64,000 bases of DNA from Flavobacterium johnsoniae (GTDB lineage: Bacteria; Bacteroidota; Bacteroidia; Flavobacteriales; Flavobacteriaceae): contig NZ_MLFK01000009.1 of NCBI RefSeq assembly GCF_001879205.1, positions 372,001 to 436,000 of the forward strand, in the 5' to 3' direction. The translations under genes were made by a program, and so were the position numbers. Below the pieces are notes generated by a model. The model ran no database searches, was not told the origin of the DNA, and worked only from the letters and a program-made list of their open reading frames with translations. Positions 44,585 to 54,388 of the stretch are shown here, piece after piece. Within the stretch, counting starts at the first letter, position 1, and every line of letters starts with the position of its first letter.

Positions 44585-45088
44585 TTAATCCCGCAGCCAT
44601 TTCTGCATTGCAGGAAAGGCTGCTTTTTGTTCTTTTTCTGCACGTTCTTTTCCAACGCATAATCCTATCCATTCCAGAAAAGGAAGTCCGATATAAGTGC
44701 CATTACTTAAATTTGAAATTAACCATTCCGAATCGTTTTTATAACCATCGGGATGAAATACAAATTCTAATGGTAACTGCAAATAATTAGATGCTGCATA
44801 AGACCATAAAATAGCAGCGATTTCTTCTCCTTCCGTAGGCCAGTCAGCAGCAATTTCAGTTGTACCAATTAAGTTTCGGTTTGCAGCAGTAGTAACTGCA
44901 AGATGTCCTGCTTCATGCAGTATATCTCCTGGATATAATAATGTATTATAATCAATATAAATACAGTTTGGTCCTAATTCTAATCCGGGTAAAAAACTTG
45001 TTTCTACTTCTTTTTCAATAACATTAATACCGATTTCTTCCAGAAATCCCAGAACTTTTTTTATTTCTTTGCTTTCTTTTAAAGACAT
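44585..45088 (-). CDS. Small protein with a HExxH metallopeptidase-like motif
   Basis: A 167-aa protein of unknown family. The segment ILHEAGHLAVTTA contains HEAGH, the zinc-binding HExxH form of metallopeptidases. No membrane segment or signal peptide is seen. It is the last gene of a three-gene minus operon (diphthine ligase-like, lipoprotein, this gene) with a one-base gap. Zinc binding and hydrolysis are inferred. Confidence 0.65.
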   Translation of the reverse strand: MSLKESKEIKKVLGFLEEIGINVIEKEVETSFLPGLELGPNCIYIDYNTLLYPGDILHEAGHLAVTTAANRNLIGTTEIAADWPTEGEEIAAILWSYAASNYLQLPLEFVFHPDGYKNDSEWLISNLSNGTYIGLPFLEWIGLCVGKERAEKEQKAAFPAMQKWLRD

Positions 45089-45089
45089 A

Positions 45090-45485
45090 TTAATTCGTTT
45101 TCTTCATTACTTTTTTCAAATATAGTGTATCAGCATTATGCAGGGCGCCCTTTTTAGCTCCACCGCCATGTGGGGTTATAAATTGAATGTTTTGAGATTC
45201 GAAGCCTTCTTTTTCGACTTTTTCATTGACCGATAAAATTGGCGCTTCAAAACCATAAAGCGTAAACTGACGATATCTTTTTTCATCTAATTCAAAATAA
45301 CCGTCAGCATTGCTGAAAGTTTCGCCCACCCTGCATTTTTCAATTGGTGTTTGGAAGTCTGAATCATAAATATATCCTGTAATTTTTGGTCTTTCACATC
45401 GGCTGACCAAACAACTTTGTAAAGAACAGCTGATAGAGGCAAGAACTAGTACGAACATTATTTTTCTAAAATAAAATGTACTCAT
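45090..45485 (-). CDS. Small lipoprotein, carboxypeptidase-regulatory-like
   Basis: A 131-aa protein with a hydrophobic signal and cysteines at 20 and 25 (LASISC, SLQSC), either of which could be lipidated. The rest is a short beta-sandwich-like part (ITGYIYDSDFQTPIEKCRVG, SNADGYFELDEKRYRQ). Start and upstream stop overlap by one base, so it is coupled to the gene upstream. Confidence 0.65.
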   Translation of the reverse strand: MSTFYFRKIMFVLVLASISCSLQSCLVSRCERPKITGYIYDSDFQTPIEKCRVGETFSNADGYFELDEKRYRQFTLYGFEAPILSVNEKVEKEGFESQNIQFITPHGGGAKKGALHNADTLYLKKVMKKTN

Positions 45486-46228
45486 TATTTTTTAATTAAA
45501 TCACAATACCAAAATCCATAATCAAAAGCATCAGATGAATCTGTATCACAAGCTGTATTAGAAGAATCTGTGTTTTTAGGTTTTTCATATTTACGGTAAA
45601 CAATTTCGCCGACTTGAAAATGGACAGGCTGCGAAAATATCGGACCATCGAATGAAAAGGTGTGAAATTCACCGTTTTCTCCGCAAACATCAACATTTTC
45701 GGGTAAATCATTTATGAAATCCTGATCTATAATTCTGCCCACAAAGCTTTTGTCTAAGTAACGTTCGTTTACACAAACCACAATGGTTTTAAATCCCAGT
45801 GATAGAAATTCCTGAATTAAATCGTGAGACGGAATTTTCCAAATTGGAAAAACGCCTTCAAAACCTATTTTAGCCAATTGTTTTTCGCGATACTCTCGTA
45901 AGTCTTCAAGGAAAATATCTCCAAAAACAGAATGTGTTATGCCTTGATTTTTTAATTCTGTTAAAGTTTTAGTCATTACATTTTCATAAACTTCCATTGT
46001 GGGCATTTCCGGAATCTGCATGATTTTTAACGGAATTCCAATGCTTTCTGCCTGAGCCTGCAACAGTTCAACACGTACGCCATGCATTGAAATTCGCTGA
46101 TACTGCTGATTAACGCTGGTTAACAAACAGTCAATTTTATAATCTGGATTTTGAAGAATTTTATATAATGCAAGGGCAGAATCTTTTCCGCTGCTCCAAT
46201 TAAATAAGGCTTTTTTAGGTATAGACAC
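45485..46228 (-). CDS. Diphthine--ammonia ligase-like ATP pyrophosphatase
   Basis: A 247-aa PP-loop ATPase with NWSSGKDSALALYKIL (SGxDS motif) and GVRVELLQAQAESIGIP, then FGDIFLEDLREYRE, as in the Dph6 family. Bacteria do not make diphthamide, so the substrate is probably another amidation target. It is the first gene of a tightly packed three-gene operon. Confidence 0.85.
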   Translation of the reverse strand: MSIPKKALFNWSSGKDSALALYKILQNPDYKIDCLLTSVNQQYQRISMHGVRVELLQAQAESIGIPLKIMQIPEMPTMEVYENVMTKTLTELKNQGITHSVFGDIFLEDLREYREKQLAKIGFEGVFPIWKIPSHDLIQEFLSLGFKTIVVCVNERYLDKSFVGRIIDQDFINDLPENVDVCGENGEFHTFSFDGPIFSQPVHFQVGEIVYRKYEKPKNTDSSNTACDTDSSDAFDYGFWYCDLIKK

Positions 46229-46253
46229 GTTTGATTATTTTTCTATTGTAAAC

Positions 46254-46277
46254 TTACAAATTTCATTCGATTTGTAA
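46254..46277. promoter_or_regulatory. Operator-like dyad between divergent genes
   Basis: TTACAAAT (46254-46261) and ATTTGTAA (46270-46277) are perfect inverted repeats with an 8-base gap. A plus-strand TAACTTTG box (46290-46297) follows, so a regulator bound here would block the M1 peptidase promoter. Confidence 0.5.
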
Positions 46278-46321
46278 ATGAAACCTTTGTAACTTTGGAT
46301 TTTGCCTTTAATTAATTTTCA

Positions 46322-48385
46322 ATGAAATATATTTTTCTTTTTGTAACCACCTTCGTTTTTGCGCAGCAAACCCAATATGTTGATTTTAAATCGGTTTCAG
46401 GGCAATTAACAATAAACGATTCAAATAAAACCATTTCAGGGCGTATTGATTACCATTTTGATGTTTTGAAGCCAATTGATACCATAAGAATTGATGGAAA
46501 AAACATGGAGTTTACAAATGTTCAAATTGATGGCAAAGACGTTGTTTTTGTTAATACAGGCAAAGAGTTACAAATCCTGAATAAATTTCAAGCAGGAAAT
46601 AATCATCTTACATTTAACTACAATGTAAAACCCAAACAAGCTTTATATTTTGTAGACATTGAAAACAATGAGGTGCAAATCTGGACGCAGGGACAAGGAA
46701 GATATACCAGTAATTGGTTTCCAAGCTTTGATGATGTCAATGAAAAAGTGATTTTCAATCTCGGAATTTCCTATAAAAAAGATTATCAGGTGGTTTCAAA
46801 TGGAGTATTGAAAAGTAAAACCGAAAATAACGATCAGATTCACTGGCAGTACCAAATGGAAAATCCAATGAGTTCTTATCTGCTGGTTCTCTCTGTTGGG
46901 AAATATGATAAAAGAGTTTTTACTTCCAAATCAAAAATTCCGTTAGAATATTATCTGGAAAACAAAGATACGGCCCGTTTTGAGCCAACATATCGTTATT
47001 CAAAACGTATTTTTGATTTTCTGGAAAAAGAAATTGGTGTTAAATATCCCTGGAAGATTTTCAGGCAGATTCCAGTTCGGGATTTTTTATATGCCGGAAT
47101 GGAAAATACAACAACTACACTTTTTACAACGCGTTATGTTGTTGATGATGTTGCTTTTATAGATAGAAATTATACTAATGTCGATGCGCACGAATTGGCA
47201 CATCACTGGTTTGGAGATTTAATCACAGCCGAAAGCAGTACGCATCATTGGCTTCAGGAAGGTTTTGCAACTTATTATGCATTATTGGCAGAACGAGATA
47301 TTTTTGGTGATGATTATTTTTATGCCAAATTATACGATACAGCCCAGCAGATAAAGTTTGCTTCAAGAACTGATGCAATTCCGGTATTGAATGCAAAGGC
47401 AAGTTCCCTTACTTTTTATGAAAAAGGAGCCTGGACACTTTTTGTGCTGCATGAATCAATTGGAGATAAAGCGTTTAAAAAAGCCGTAAAAAGTTATTTG
47501 AATAAATATGCTTTTAAGAATGTAAACACACAGAATTTCTTCGACGAAATTAAAAAAGTTTCTGATTTTGATTTAGTTCAGTTTCAGAAAACGTGGTTAG
47601 AATCGACCGCTTTTGATACGCCGACTGCTAACGCTTTGCTAAGCAAAAACAAAGCAATTAAGGTTCGTTTAGAAGTGGATAAATTGAAAAAAACACCATT
47701 ACGTGAAAAAATTGATTTCTTAAAACAAACATTAGATTCTGATGTTCATTATTCTGTAAAAGAAGCTGTTATTTCTCAATTGCAGACAGAAAAATACGAA
47801 GACAAAAAAGAATTATTACTAAAAGCGCTGCATCAGAATAATCTTCAGGTTCGCCAGACTTTAGCAGGAACATTATCTGTTATTCCGGAGGATTTTAGAA
47901 TGGAATACGAAACTTTATTAGATGATAAATCATACCAAACCCAGGAAATAGCATTGTTTTATCTATGGAAGAATTTCCCAAATCACAGAACAGAATATTT
48001 AAATAAATCGAAAAACTGGATTGGTTTTAACGATTATAATCTGCGTACTTTATGGCTTTCCCTTGCGTTGTCTACACCAGATTACAGTAGTAATCCGGAA
48101 GAATTAATAAAGGAGTTAGCCGCTTTTTCAACCACAAAATATGAAGCTACAACTCGTCAGAACGCTTTAGAAAAACTGATTGCTTTTAAATTTATAAATG
48201 ATGATGTCTTAACTAATTTGGTTAATGCTACAACGCATCATATGTGGCAGTTTTCTAAGTTTGGAAGAGACACCATTAGAATTTTATTGAAAAATCCAGA
48301 AATGCTTGCTTCATTTAATAGAATTTTGCCTAATTTGAACCCCGACGAACAATTTCAATTAAATCGTTTATTAAAAGAATTATAA
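46322..48385 (+). CDS. M1 family zinc aminopeptidase
   Basis: A 687-aa exported enzyme with a short signal peptide (MKYIFLFVTTFVFAQ). The catalytic part shows the N-terminal M1 saddle, GMENTTTTLF at the GxMEN position, and the zinc site VDAHELAHHWFGD (about 290) with the third ligand in HWLQEGFATYY (about 313). A HEAT/ERAP1-like helical C-terminus follows (about 450-687). It removes N-terminal residues from peptides, probably in the periplasm. Confidence 0.93.
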   Translation: MKYIFLFVTTFVFAQQTQYVDFKSVSGQLTINDSNKTISGRIDYHFDVLKPIDTIRIDGKNMEFTNVQIDGKDVVFVNTGKELQILNKFQAGNNHLTFNYNVKPKQALYFVDIENNEVQIWTQGQGRYTSNWFPSFDDVNEKVIFNLGISYKKDYQVVSNGVLKSKTENNDQIHWQYQMENPMSSYLLVLSVGKYDKRVFTSKSKIPLEYYLENKDTARFEPTYRYSKRIFDFLEKEIGVKYPWKIFRQIPVRDFLYAGMENTTTTLFTTRYVVDDVAFIDRNYTNVDAHELAHHWFGDLITAESSTHHWLQEGFATYYALLAERDIFGDDYFYAKLYDTAQQIKFASRTDAIPVLNAKASSLTFYEKGAWTLFVLHESIGDKAFKKAVKSYLNKYAFKNVNTQNFFDEIKKVSDFDLVQFQKTWLESTAFDTPTANALLSKNKAIKVRLEVDKLKKTPLREKIDFLKQTLDSDVHYSVKEAVISQLQTEKYEDKKELLLKALHQNNLQVRQTLAGTLSVIPEDFRMEYETLLDDKSYQTQEIALFYLWKNFPNHRTEYLNKSKNWIGFNDYNLRTLWLSLALSTPDYSSNPEELIKELAAFSTTKYEATTRQNALEKLIAFKFINDDVLTNLVNATTHHMWQFSKFGRDTIRILLKNPEMLASFNRILPNLNPDEQFQLNRLLKEL

Positions 48386-48497
48386 GGAGAATTTAGAGAA
48401 TAGAAAATAGATTATTTCGAATAAGCTGTAGTCTGTACTCTATATTCTTTTTTTATTCTCTCCAAAAACAAAACAAAAACAAACCTACAGTTATTAT

Positions 48498-49403
48498 ATG
48501 AGAGCATTAGTTATTTCTGGCGGAGGAAGTAAAGGCGCATTTGCCGGAGGAGTTGCACAATATTTAATAGAAGAAAAAAAACACGAGTACGATTTATTTA
48601 TAGGAACATCTACAGGCAGTTTGTTAATTCCGCATTTGGCACTTGGGCACATTAAAAAAATTCATTCTGTTTACACCAATGTTACAATGGCAAGTATTTT
48701 TAATATTTGTCCTTTTGTGGTAAAAGTAAAGGAGGGAATTGATATTGTAACGATCAATCACTTTAATGTACTGCGTCAGTTTTTTAAAGGAAAAAGAACC
48801 TTTGGCGAAAGCAAGGGTTTGAAAAAATACATTCAGAATAATTTCTCCATATCTGATTTTAATAAACTCAAAAAGCTGGATAATGATGTCATTATTACTG
48901 TAACTAATTTTACTAAAAACGAATCAGAATACAAATCGGTTAAAGACTGCACTTATGAGGAATTTTGCGAATGGTCGTGGATTTCCAGTAATTATGTTCC
49001 GTTTATGAGTTTGGTTACCAAAAACAATTATGAGTATGGCGACGGCGGATTTTCAAGCTTGGTGCCCATTCGTGAAGCTATCAATCGCGGCGCTACCGAA
49101 ATAGACGTAATTATTCTGGAAACCGAAGTAAATACCAGCAAAATGGTCATTGGTAAAAACCCATTTTCGCTAATGATTGATTTGTTTAGAATTGCTTTAG
49201 ACCAGGTTGAAAAACACGATATTGCTATAGGAAAACTTATGGCAAACAGCAAAGATGTAAAACTTAATTTATATTACACTCCAACAAAACTGACGGATAA
49301 TGCACTTATTTTTAATAAAGAAGTAATGAAGGATTGGTGGGAGCAAGGTTATGAATATGCTCAGAATAAATCTGAGGTTATGAGTGACAATAAATTAAGT
49401 TAG
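48498..49403 (+). CDS. Patatin-like phospholipase
   Basis: A 301-aa lipid hydrolase. It has the oxyanion loop SGGGSKGAFAGG, the nucleophile in GTSTG (Ser38) and the dyad Asp in YGDGGFSSLVPI. There is no signal peptide. It frees fatty acids from phospholipids or acts as an acyl hydrolase. The HAD gene follows after 10 bases. Confidence 0.92.
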   Translation: MRALVISGGGSKGAFAGGVAQYLIEEKKHEYDLFIGTSTGSLLIPHLALGHIKKIHSVYTNVTMASIFNICPFVVKVKEGIDIVTINHFNVLRQFFKGKRTFGESKGLKKYIQNNFSISDFNKLKKLDNDVIITVTNFTKNESEYKSVKDCTYEEFCEWSWISSNYVPFMSLVTKNNYEYGDGGFSSLVPIREAINRGATEIDVIILETEVNTSKMVIGKNPFSLMIDLFRIALDQVEKHDIAIGKLMANSKDVKLNLYYTPTKLTDNALIFNKEVMKDWWEQGYEYAQNKSEVMSDNKLS

Positions 49404-49413
49404 GATTTTAAAT

Positions 49414-49854
49414 ATGAAAATATCTTTTGATTTAGATGATACTTTAATTGCCAAAAATAAATTTAAATTAGAAAGGTCAAATTTGCTGCAAAAGCTTTTT
49501 GGTATTGAACGTATTAGAGAAGGAACAGTTGATTTATTTAAAGAGTTAAAGAAGCAAAAGCATACAATCTATATTTATACGACATCGTACAGAAGCGAAT
49601 TACGAATAAAATGTATGTTTTATTCTTATGGCATTTCTGTTGATTATATTATTAACCAACAGAAACACTTAAGTAAAATTAAGAAAGAAAATTTTCGATG
49701 CTCTAAATTCCCTCCAATGTTTAAAATTGACATTCATATTGATGATTCACTTGGAGTTGAATTAGAAGGTCAAAAGTATGGATTTCAAACTATTGTGATT
49801 TCTGAGACGGATGAAAATTGGACTCAGACTATTTTGGATAAAATCAAAGATTAG
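49414..49854 (+). CDS. HAD-superfamily hydrolase-like protein
   Basis: A 146-aa protein with the HAD nucleophile motif FDLDDT (Asp6 and Asp8) at the start, TTSYRSELR as motif II and the acidic DIHIDDS motif IV. The cap is absent. It probably removes a phosphate; the substrate is unknown. Its start follows the patatin gene by 10 bases, so co-expression is likely. Confidence 0.85.
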   Translation: MKISFDLDDTLIAKNKFKLERSNLLQKLFGIERIREGTVDLFKELKKQKHTIYIYTTSYRSELRIKCMFYSYGISVDYIINQQKHLSKIKKENFRCSKFPPMFKIDIHIDDSLGVELEGQKYGFQTIVISETDENWTQTILDKIKD

Positions 49855-49856
49855 AT

Positions 49857-50378
49857 TTACCACAATTCTGAAACTTCATTTTTAATGTATCCCAAAGCAG
49901 CATTACTTGGCGACTGCTTTTCTAATAAATCGTTTAAAATAACTTCACGAAGTTTATCAGCGCTGTCAACACGATCGCTCATGGCTGCTTTACGGATTAT
50001 TTGTATTGTTGAGTTTTTTGCAGTTGTAATGATTGTCCAGCATTCGTCAGACATATAAATTTGCTGTGTTAAATTGTGCTCAAATTCTTGTTCAATTTGG
50101 TCAATTACAAAGTTTTCATAATCATGTTTATCGGGAGAAATAGGAGAAATTCTAATCAATAATTTAGTCAGATTGATACGCTCTAAAAACAAGGTCATAC
50201 GCTCGTAGGCTTGTAAACGTATTGGAAGAGATTGTTTCTGATATTCTCTATTTAGTAAAAATGCACGTTTTTTGTCGTTGTTTTTAATATGCAGCTCAAA
50301 AAAACGGTAAGCTACAAATCCAGTAACAATTGCAGGTAATGTATAACTGGCTAATTCTATAATTCTTGTAAAATCCAT
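49857..50378 (-). CDS. Small membrane-anchored protein of unknown function
   Basis: A 173-aa protein with one N-terminal hydrophobic segment (LASYTLPAIVTGFVAYRFF) and a helical, charged remainder. No domain is recognised. Minus-strand TATTTTTG (50395-50402) may be its -7 box, close to the start. It is convergent with the HAD gene with two bases between the ends. Confidence 0.7.
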   Translation of the reverse strand: MDFTRIIELASYTLPAIVTGFVAYRFFELHIKNNDKKRAFLLNREYQKQSLPIRLQAYERMTLFLERINLTKLLIRISPISPDKHDYENFVIDQIEQEFEHNLTQQIYMSDECWTIITTAKNSTIQIIRKAAMSDRVDSADKLREVILNDLLEKQSPSNAALGYIKNEVSELW

Positions 50379-50501
50379 TGGGTTAATTTTTTAGCAAAAA
50401 TATACTTTTTGGTGAGAAAACCACTTTAAAATTTCGCAATAAACAAAATGTAACCCGTACTTTTGTTACTTGTTTTTTTAATTTATGAAAACACACTTTT
50501 A

Positions 50502-51269
50502 ATGGATTCATACATCATATTTTTTCTCTGTCTCGCTGCTTTTGCTGCAGGATTTATCGATGCCATTGTGGGCGGAGGCGGACTGATCCAGACACCAATG
50601 GGACTGATTTTACTGCCTAATCTTCCGGTTTCAACAGTTATTGGAACTTTAAAAATTCCAGCTTTCAGCGGTACTGCTTTTGCTGCTTTTCAATATCTTA
50701 AAAAAGTAGTTATTCAGTGGAAATTACTTTTAATTATGATGTGCCTGGCGGTTCCGTCAGCATTTTTGGGTTCTACTATTTTAACTATGGTGAGCAATGA
50801 TTTTATGAAACCGCTTTTGCTTGTGGTTTTATCATTGTTGTTTATTTATACATACGCTAAGAAAAACTTCGGGCAGCATACTGCCAAAGATCATTCGCAG
50901 ACCACTCAGATTATTTATGCGGTTGTTATTAGTGTGATTGTTGGTTTTTATGACGGATTTATCGGCCCCGGAACCGGAAGTTTTTTTGTAGTTGCTTTTA
51001 TAGCTCTTTTGGGTTTTGACTTTTTGCACGCTTCGGCAAATGCTAAAATGGTAAATCTGGCAACGAATTTTGGTTCGATTTGTTTGTTTATGATAAAAGG
51101 AAAAATAATCTGGACAATAGCAGTCCCGATGGCAATTAGCAACGGACTTGGCGGCTGGCTTGGTGCAAAACTCGCCATTAATAAAGGAAACGGATTTATC
51201 CGGATTTTCTTTTTAATAGTAGTGGTTGGAACATTGATTCGATTTGCCTATGATGTATTCTATAAATAA
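50502..51269 (+). CDS. TSUP (TauE/SafE) family membrane transporter
   Basis: A 256-aa protein with about eight helices and the glycine-rich family motif twice: FIDAIVGGGGLIQTP near the start and FYDGFIGPGTGSFF in the second half. It probably exports sulfite or another small organic acid. The frame extends 13 codons upstream to a TTG, but TACTTTTG at 50458-50465 is a likely -7 box, which favours the ATG at 50502. Confidence 0.9.
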   Translation: MDSYIIFFLCLAAFAAGFIDAIVGGGGLIQTPMGLILLPNLPVSTVIGTLKIPAFSGTAFAAFQYLKKVVIQWKLLLIMMCLAVPSAFLGSTILTMVSNDFMKPLLLVVLSLLFIYTYAKKNFGQHTAKDHSQTTQIIYAVVISVIVGFYDGFIGPGTGSFFVVAFIALLGFDFLHASANAKMVNLATNFGSICLFMIKGKIIWTIAVPMAISNGLGGWLGAKLAINKGNGFIRIFFLIVVVGTLIRFAYDVFYK

Positions 51270-51560
51270 GTTTCTATCCCGAAACTTCGGGGCTAAGTTC
51301 TTGAAGTTTAGTTAAAAAGAAAGAACCTTAGTCTCTTAGAGCCTTAGCATCTAAGAATCTAAAAAAAAATGTTTACTTCCTAACCCCGATAGAGGCGGTA
51401 TCCTCGTAATGAAATGAAGAGATAAAGCCGAAAGCGGGAAACCATGTTCAATAAAATGCCTATTGTTTGGCTTCAAAAAAAACTTAGCATCTTAGCGTCT
51501 TAGTACCTTAGGAACTTTCTCTTTTAATTCTTATTTTTGCATATAAAGGAGATAAATTAC
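51270..51560. other. Repeat-rich spacer before the UvrD-like helicase
   Basis: It holds a CCCGAA/TTCGGG hairpin (51288-51302), clusters of CTTAG-type units in both directions (51320-51356 and 51481-51512), the structured element at 51381-51443, and a TATTTTTG -7 box (51532-51539) for the next gene. Confidence 0.5.
51381..51443 (+). repeat. Copy of a conserved structured flavobacterial repeat
   Basis: The order CCCCGATAG, GGCGGTATCCTC, GAGATAAAGCC, GAAAGCGGG is a pattern I have seen repeated between genes of many flavobacteria. Pairs: CCCG (51385-51388) with CGGG (51435-51438), GGC (51394-51396) with GCC (51427-51429), TATCCTC with GAGATA. It is a REP-like repeat or a small structured RNA. 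Confidence 0.55.
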
Positions 51561-53897
51561 ATGCAGAAATATATTGACCAGCTCAACGAAGCGCAACGAC
51601 AGCCTGTTTTGAAAAAAGACGGGCCAATGATTATTATTGCTGGTGCAGGTTCGGGAAAAACTCGTGTTTTAACGATTAGAATTGCTTATTTGATGGCTCA
51701 GGGTGTTGATGCTTTCAATATTTTGTCGCTGACTTTTACCAATAAAGCAGCACGTGAAATGAAGCACAGGATTTCGGATATTGTGGGAGCTTCGGAAGCA
51801 AAAAACCTTTGGATGGGAACTTTTCACTCGATTTTTGCACGTATTCTTCGTTCAGAATCAGATCATTTGGGTTATCCATCTAATTTTACTATTTATGATT
51901 CTCAGGATTCGGCCAGACTAATTTCTTCTATTATCAAAGAAATGCAGCTGGATCGTGATGTTTACAAACCAAAACAGATTTTAGGACGTATATCTAGTTA
52001 TAAGAACAGTTTGATTACGGTTAAGGCGTATTTCAATAATCCGGAATTGGTTGAAGCCGATGCAATGGCAAAAAGACCAAGATTGGGCGAAATTTACCAG
52101 CAGTATGTAGAGCGCTGTTTTAAAGCAGGTGCTATGGATTTTGATGATTTGTTATTGAAAACCAATGAATTATTAACCCGTTTCCCGGAAGTTCTGGCCA
52201 AATATCAGGATCGTTTTCGTTATATTCTGGTTGATGAGTACCAGGATACGAATCACTCTCAGTATTTGATTGTTAGGGCTTTATCAGACAGGTTTCAGAA
52301 TATTTGTGTGGTTGGTGATGATGCCCAGAGTATTTATGCGTTCCGCGGGGCGAATATTAATAATATCCTGAACTTTCAAAAGGATTACGAAGGTGTAGTA
52401 ATGTTTCGTTTGGAGCAGAATTACCGCTCAACCCGAAATATTGTAGAGGCGGCAAATACGGTAATGGAGCATAATAAAACCAAACTTGATAAAGTTGTTT
52501 GGACGGCAAATGAATTTGGGCCAAAAATTAAAGTCCATAGAAGTTTGACAGATGCTGAAGAAGGACGTTTTGTGGCCAGCACGATTTTTGAACAGAAAAT
52601 GCAGAACCAGCTTCATAATGGATCTTTTGCGATTTTGTATCGTACCAACGCACAATCGCGTGCGATGGAGGATGCTTTAAGAAAACGTGATATTCCGTAT
52701 CGAATTTATGGCGGATTATCATTCTATCAACGTAAGGAGATTAAAGATGTTTTATGTTATCTGCGTTTGGTAATTAACCCAAAAGACGAAGAAGCACTAA
52801 TTCGTGTGATCAATTATCCGGCACGTGGAATTGGTGATACAACGGTAGAAAAACTGACCATTGCAGCCAATCATTACAAACGTTCGATTTGGGAAGTAAT
52901 GGTAAATATCGATAAAATTGATTTAAAACTGAATACCGGCACAAAAAACAAACTAAAAGATTTTGTGACGATGATTCAGAGTTTTCAGGTTATCGATCAA
53001 AATCAGGATGCTTTTTATATAACTGATCATGTTGCTAAGAAAACAGGTTTGGTTCAGGAATTGAAAAAAGATGCTACTCCGGAGGGAATGGCAAAAATTC
53101 AAAATATCGAAGAGCTTTTAAACGGTATTAAAGATTTTACCGAAGGGCAAAAAGAAATCGACGGTGCGAGAGGGGCTTTATCTGAATTTATGGAAGATGT
53201 AGCGCTGGCAACAGATTTAGATAAAGATACTAATGATGAAGATCGTGTCGCATTAATGACCATTCACCTAGCGAAAGGACTAGAGTTTCCTCATGTTTTT
53301 GTTGTGGGAATGGAAGAAGATTTGTTTCCGAGTGCCATGAGTATGAGTACCAGAAGCGAATTAGAAGAAGAACGTCGATTATTTTACGTAGCTTTAACTC
53401 GTGCAGAGCATCAGGCATATTTAACTTATGCGCAATCTCGTTACCGCTGGGGAAAATTGACCGATAGTGAACCGTCCCGTTTCATTGAAGAAATTGATGG
53501 ACAATATTTAGAATATCTAACTCCGGCAGAAAGTAATTATCGTTACAAATCACCTATTGACGGAGATATTTTTGGTGATGTTGACAAATCAAAATTACGA
53601 TTAGCAAAACCAGTAGGAGGAACACCTCCTAAACATATTACAGATAATAATCCTAAACCGGATTTGAATATCCGTAAATTAAAACCTGTAGCAGGAACTA
53701 ATCCAAACAGCGGTGCGCCAAATTTATTTGATAATAAATTAACGGTGGGAAATGTAGTAATGCACGAACGTTTTGGAAAAGGAGAAGTGATTAATTTAGA
53801 AGGAGTTGGAGCTGATAAAAAAGCCGAAATTAAATTTGAAGTTGGAGGAATTAAAAAACTCTTACTAAGATTTGCTAAATTAGATGTGGTTGGATAG
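51561..53897 (+). CDS. UvrD/PcrA-type 3'-5' DNA helicase
   Basis: A 778-aa SF1A repair helicase of normal length. It has Walker A IIAGAGSGKTRVL, motif Ia LTFTNKAAREMK, Walker B VDEYQDTN, VVGDDAQSIYAFRGA, QNYRS, motif V TIHLAKGLEFPHV, motif VI YVALTRAE and a C-terminal Tudor-like end (VMHERFGKGEVINLEG). The start at 51561 is preferred to the TTG at 51537: an AAGGAG sequence lies 9 bases upstream. It is chromosomal, unlike the two island helicases. Confidence 0.95.
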   Translation: MQKYIDQLNEAQRQPVLKKDGPMIIIAGAGSGKTRVLTIRIAYLMAQGVDAFNILSLTFTNKAAREMKHRISDIVGASEAKNLWMGTFHSIFARILRSESDHLGYPSNFTIYDSQDSARLISSIIKEMQLDRDVYKPKQILGRISSYKNSLITVKAYFNNPELVEADAMAKRPRLGEIYQQYVERCFKAGAMDFDDLLLKTNELLTRFPEVLAKYQDRFRYILVDEYQDTNHSQYLIVRALSDRFQNICVVGDDAQSIYAFRGANINNILNFQKDYEGVVMFRLEQNYRSTRNIVEAANTVMEHNKTKLDKVVWTANEFGPKIKVHRSLTDAEEGRFVASTIFEQKMQNQLHNGSFAILYRTNAQSRAMEDALRKRDIPYRIYGGLSFYQRKEIKDVLCYLRLVINPKDEEALIRVINYPARGIGDTTVEKLTIAANHYKRSIWEVMVNIDKIDLKLNTGTKNKLKDFVTMIQSFQVIDQNQDAFYITDHVAKKTGLVQELKKDATPEGMAKIQNIEELLNGIKDFTEGQKEIDGARGALSEFMEDVALATDLDKDTNDEDRVALMTIHLAKGLEFPHVFVVGMEEDLFPSAMSMSTRSELEEERRLFYVALTRAEHQAYLTYAQSRYRWGKLTDSEPSRFIEEIDGQYLEYLTPAESNYRYKSPIDGDIFGDVDKSKLRLAKPVGGTPPKHITDNNPKPDLNIRKLKPVAGTNPNSGAPNLFDNKLTVGNVVMHERFGKGEVINLEGVGADKKAEIKFEVGGIKKLLLRFAKLDVVG

Positions 53898-54312
53898 TGT
53901 GAAAATCTTATTATGTAGTTTTGTCTTTTTGATTTCTTTAAATGTTCTTGGGCAATCTGAAAAATTGGAAAGAAAAAATGATAAAAAGTTAGTCGGATAT
54001 TGGAAGGGTGCTGAATATGATAAAATCACACTTGTCCCTAAAATATATTGGACTATAAATAGAGATGAGACTGGAAAATACTTTATTGTTTTTACTTCGA
54101 CAAAAGATTGTGAAGTAAGAGTTTGGAACGAAAGTGGAAGATGGTGGATTGATAACGGTAAATTTTATAAATTAAATTCACGAACAGGCGATTTGACTGT
54201 AATAAATTATAGTTTTACTGGAGTAAATGAGATCTTTTTTTCTGAAAAACCATCTGACGCAAAAATTGAAGAGAACGATGTATTCTATTTTGAAAATTCA
54301 ATAGATTATTGA
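53884..54312 (+). CDS. Small exported protein of unknown function
   Basis: A 142-aa protein with a hydrophobic signal (ILLCSFVFLISLNVLGQ) and a beta-rich remainder (LVGYWKGAEYDKITLV, WWIDNGKFYKLN) that reads like a lipocalin-type small domain. It overlaps the helicase end by 14 bases. The start could also be GTG at 53899. Confidence 0.7.
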   Translation: MWLDSVKILLCSFVFLISLNVLGQSEKLERKNDKKLVGYWKGAEYDKITLVPKIYWTINRDETGKYFIVFTSTKDCEVRVWNESGRWWIDNGKFYKLNSRTGDLTVINYSFTGVNEIFFSEKPSDAKIEENDVFYFENSIDY

Positions 54313-54388
54313 AGACTTAATTAGGCAGCATTAAAATTAGGTTTTAAAACAAAACTTGAAACAACTAAAAACTTGAAACAAAAACATA

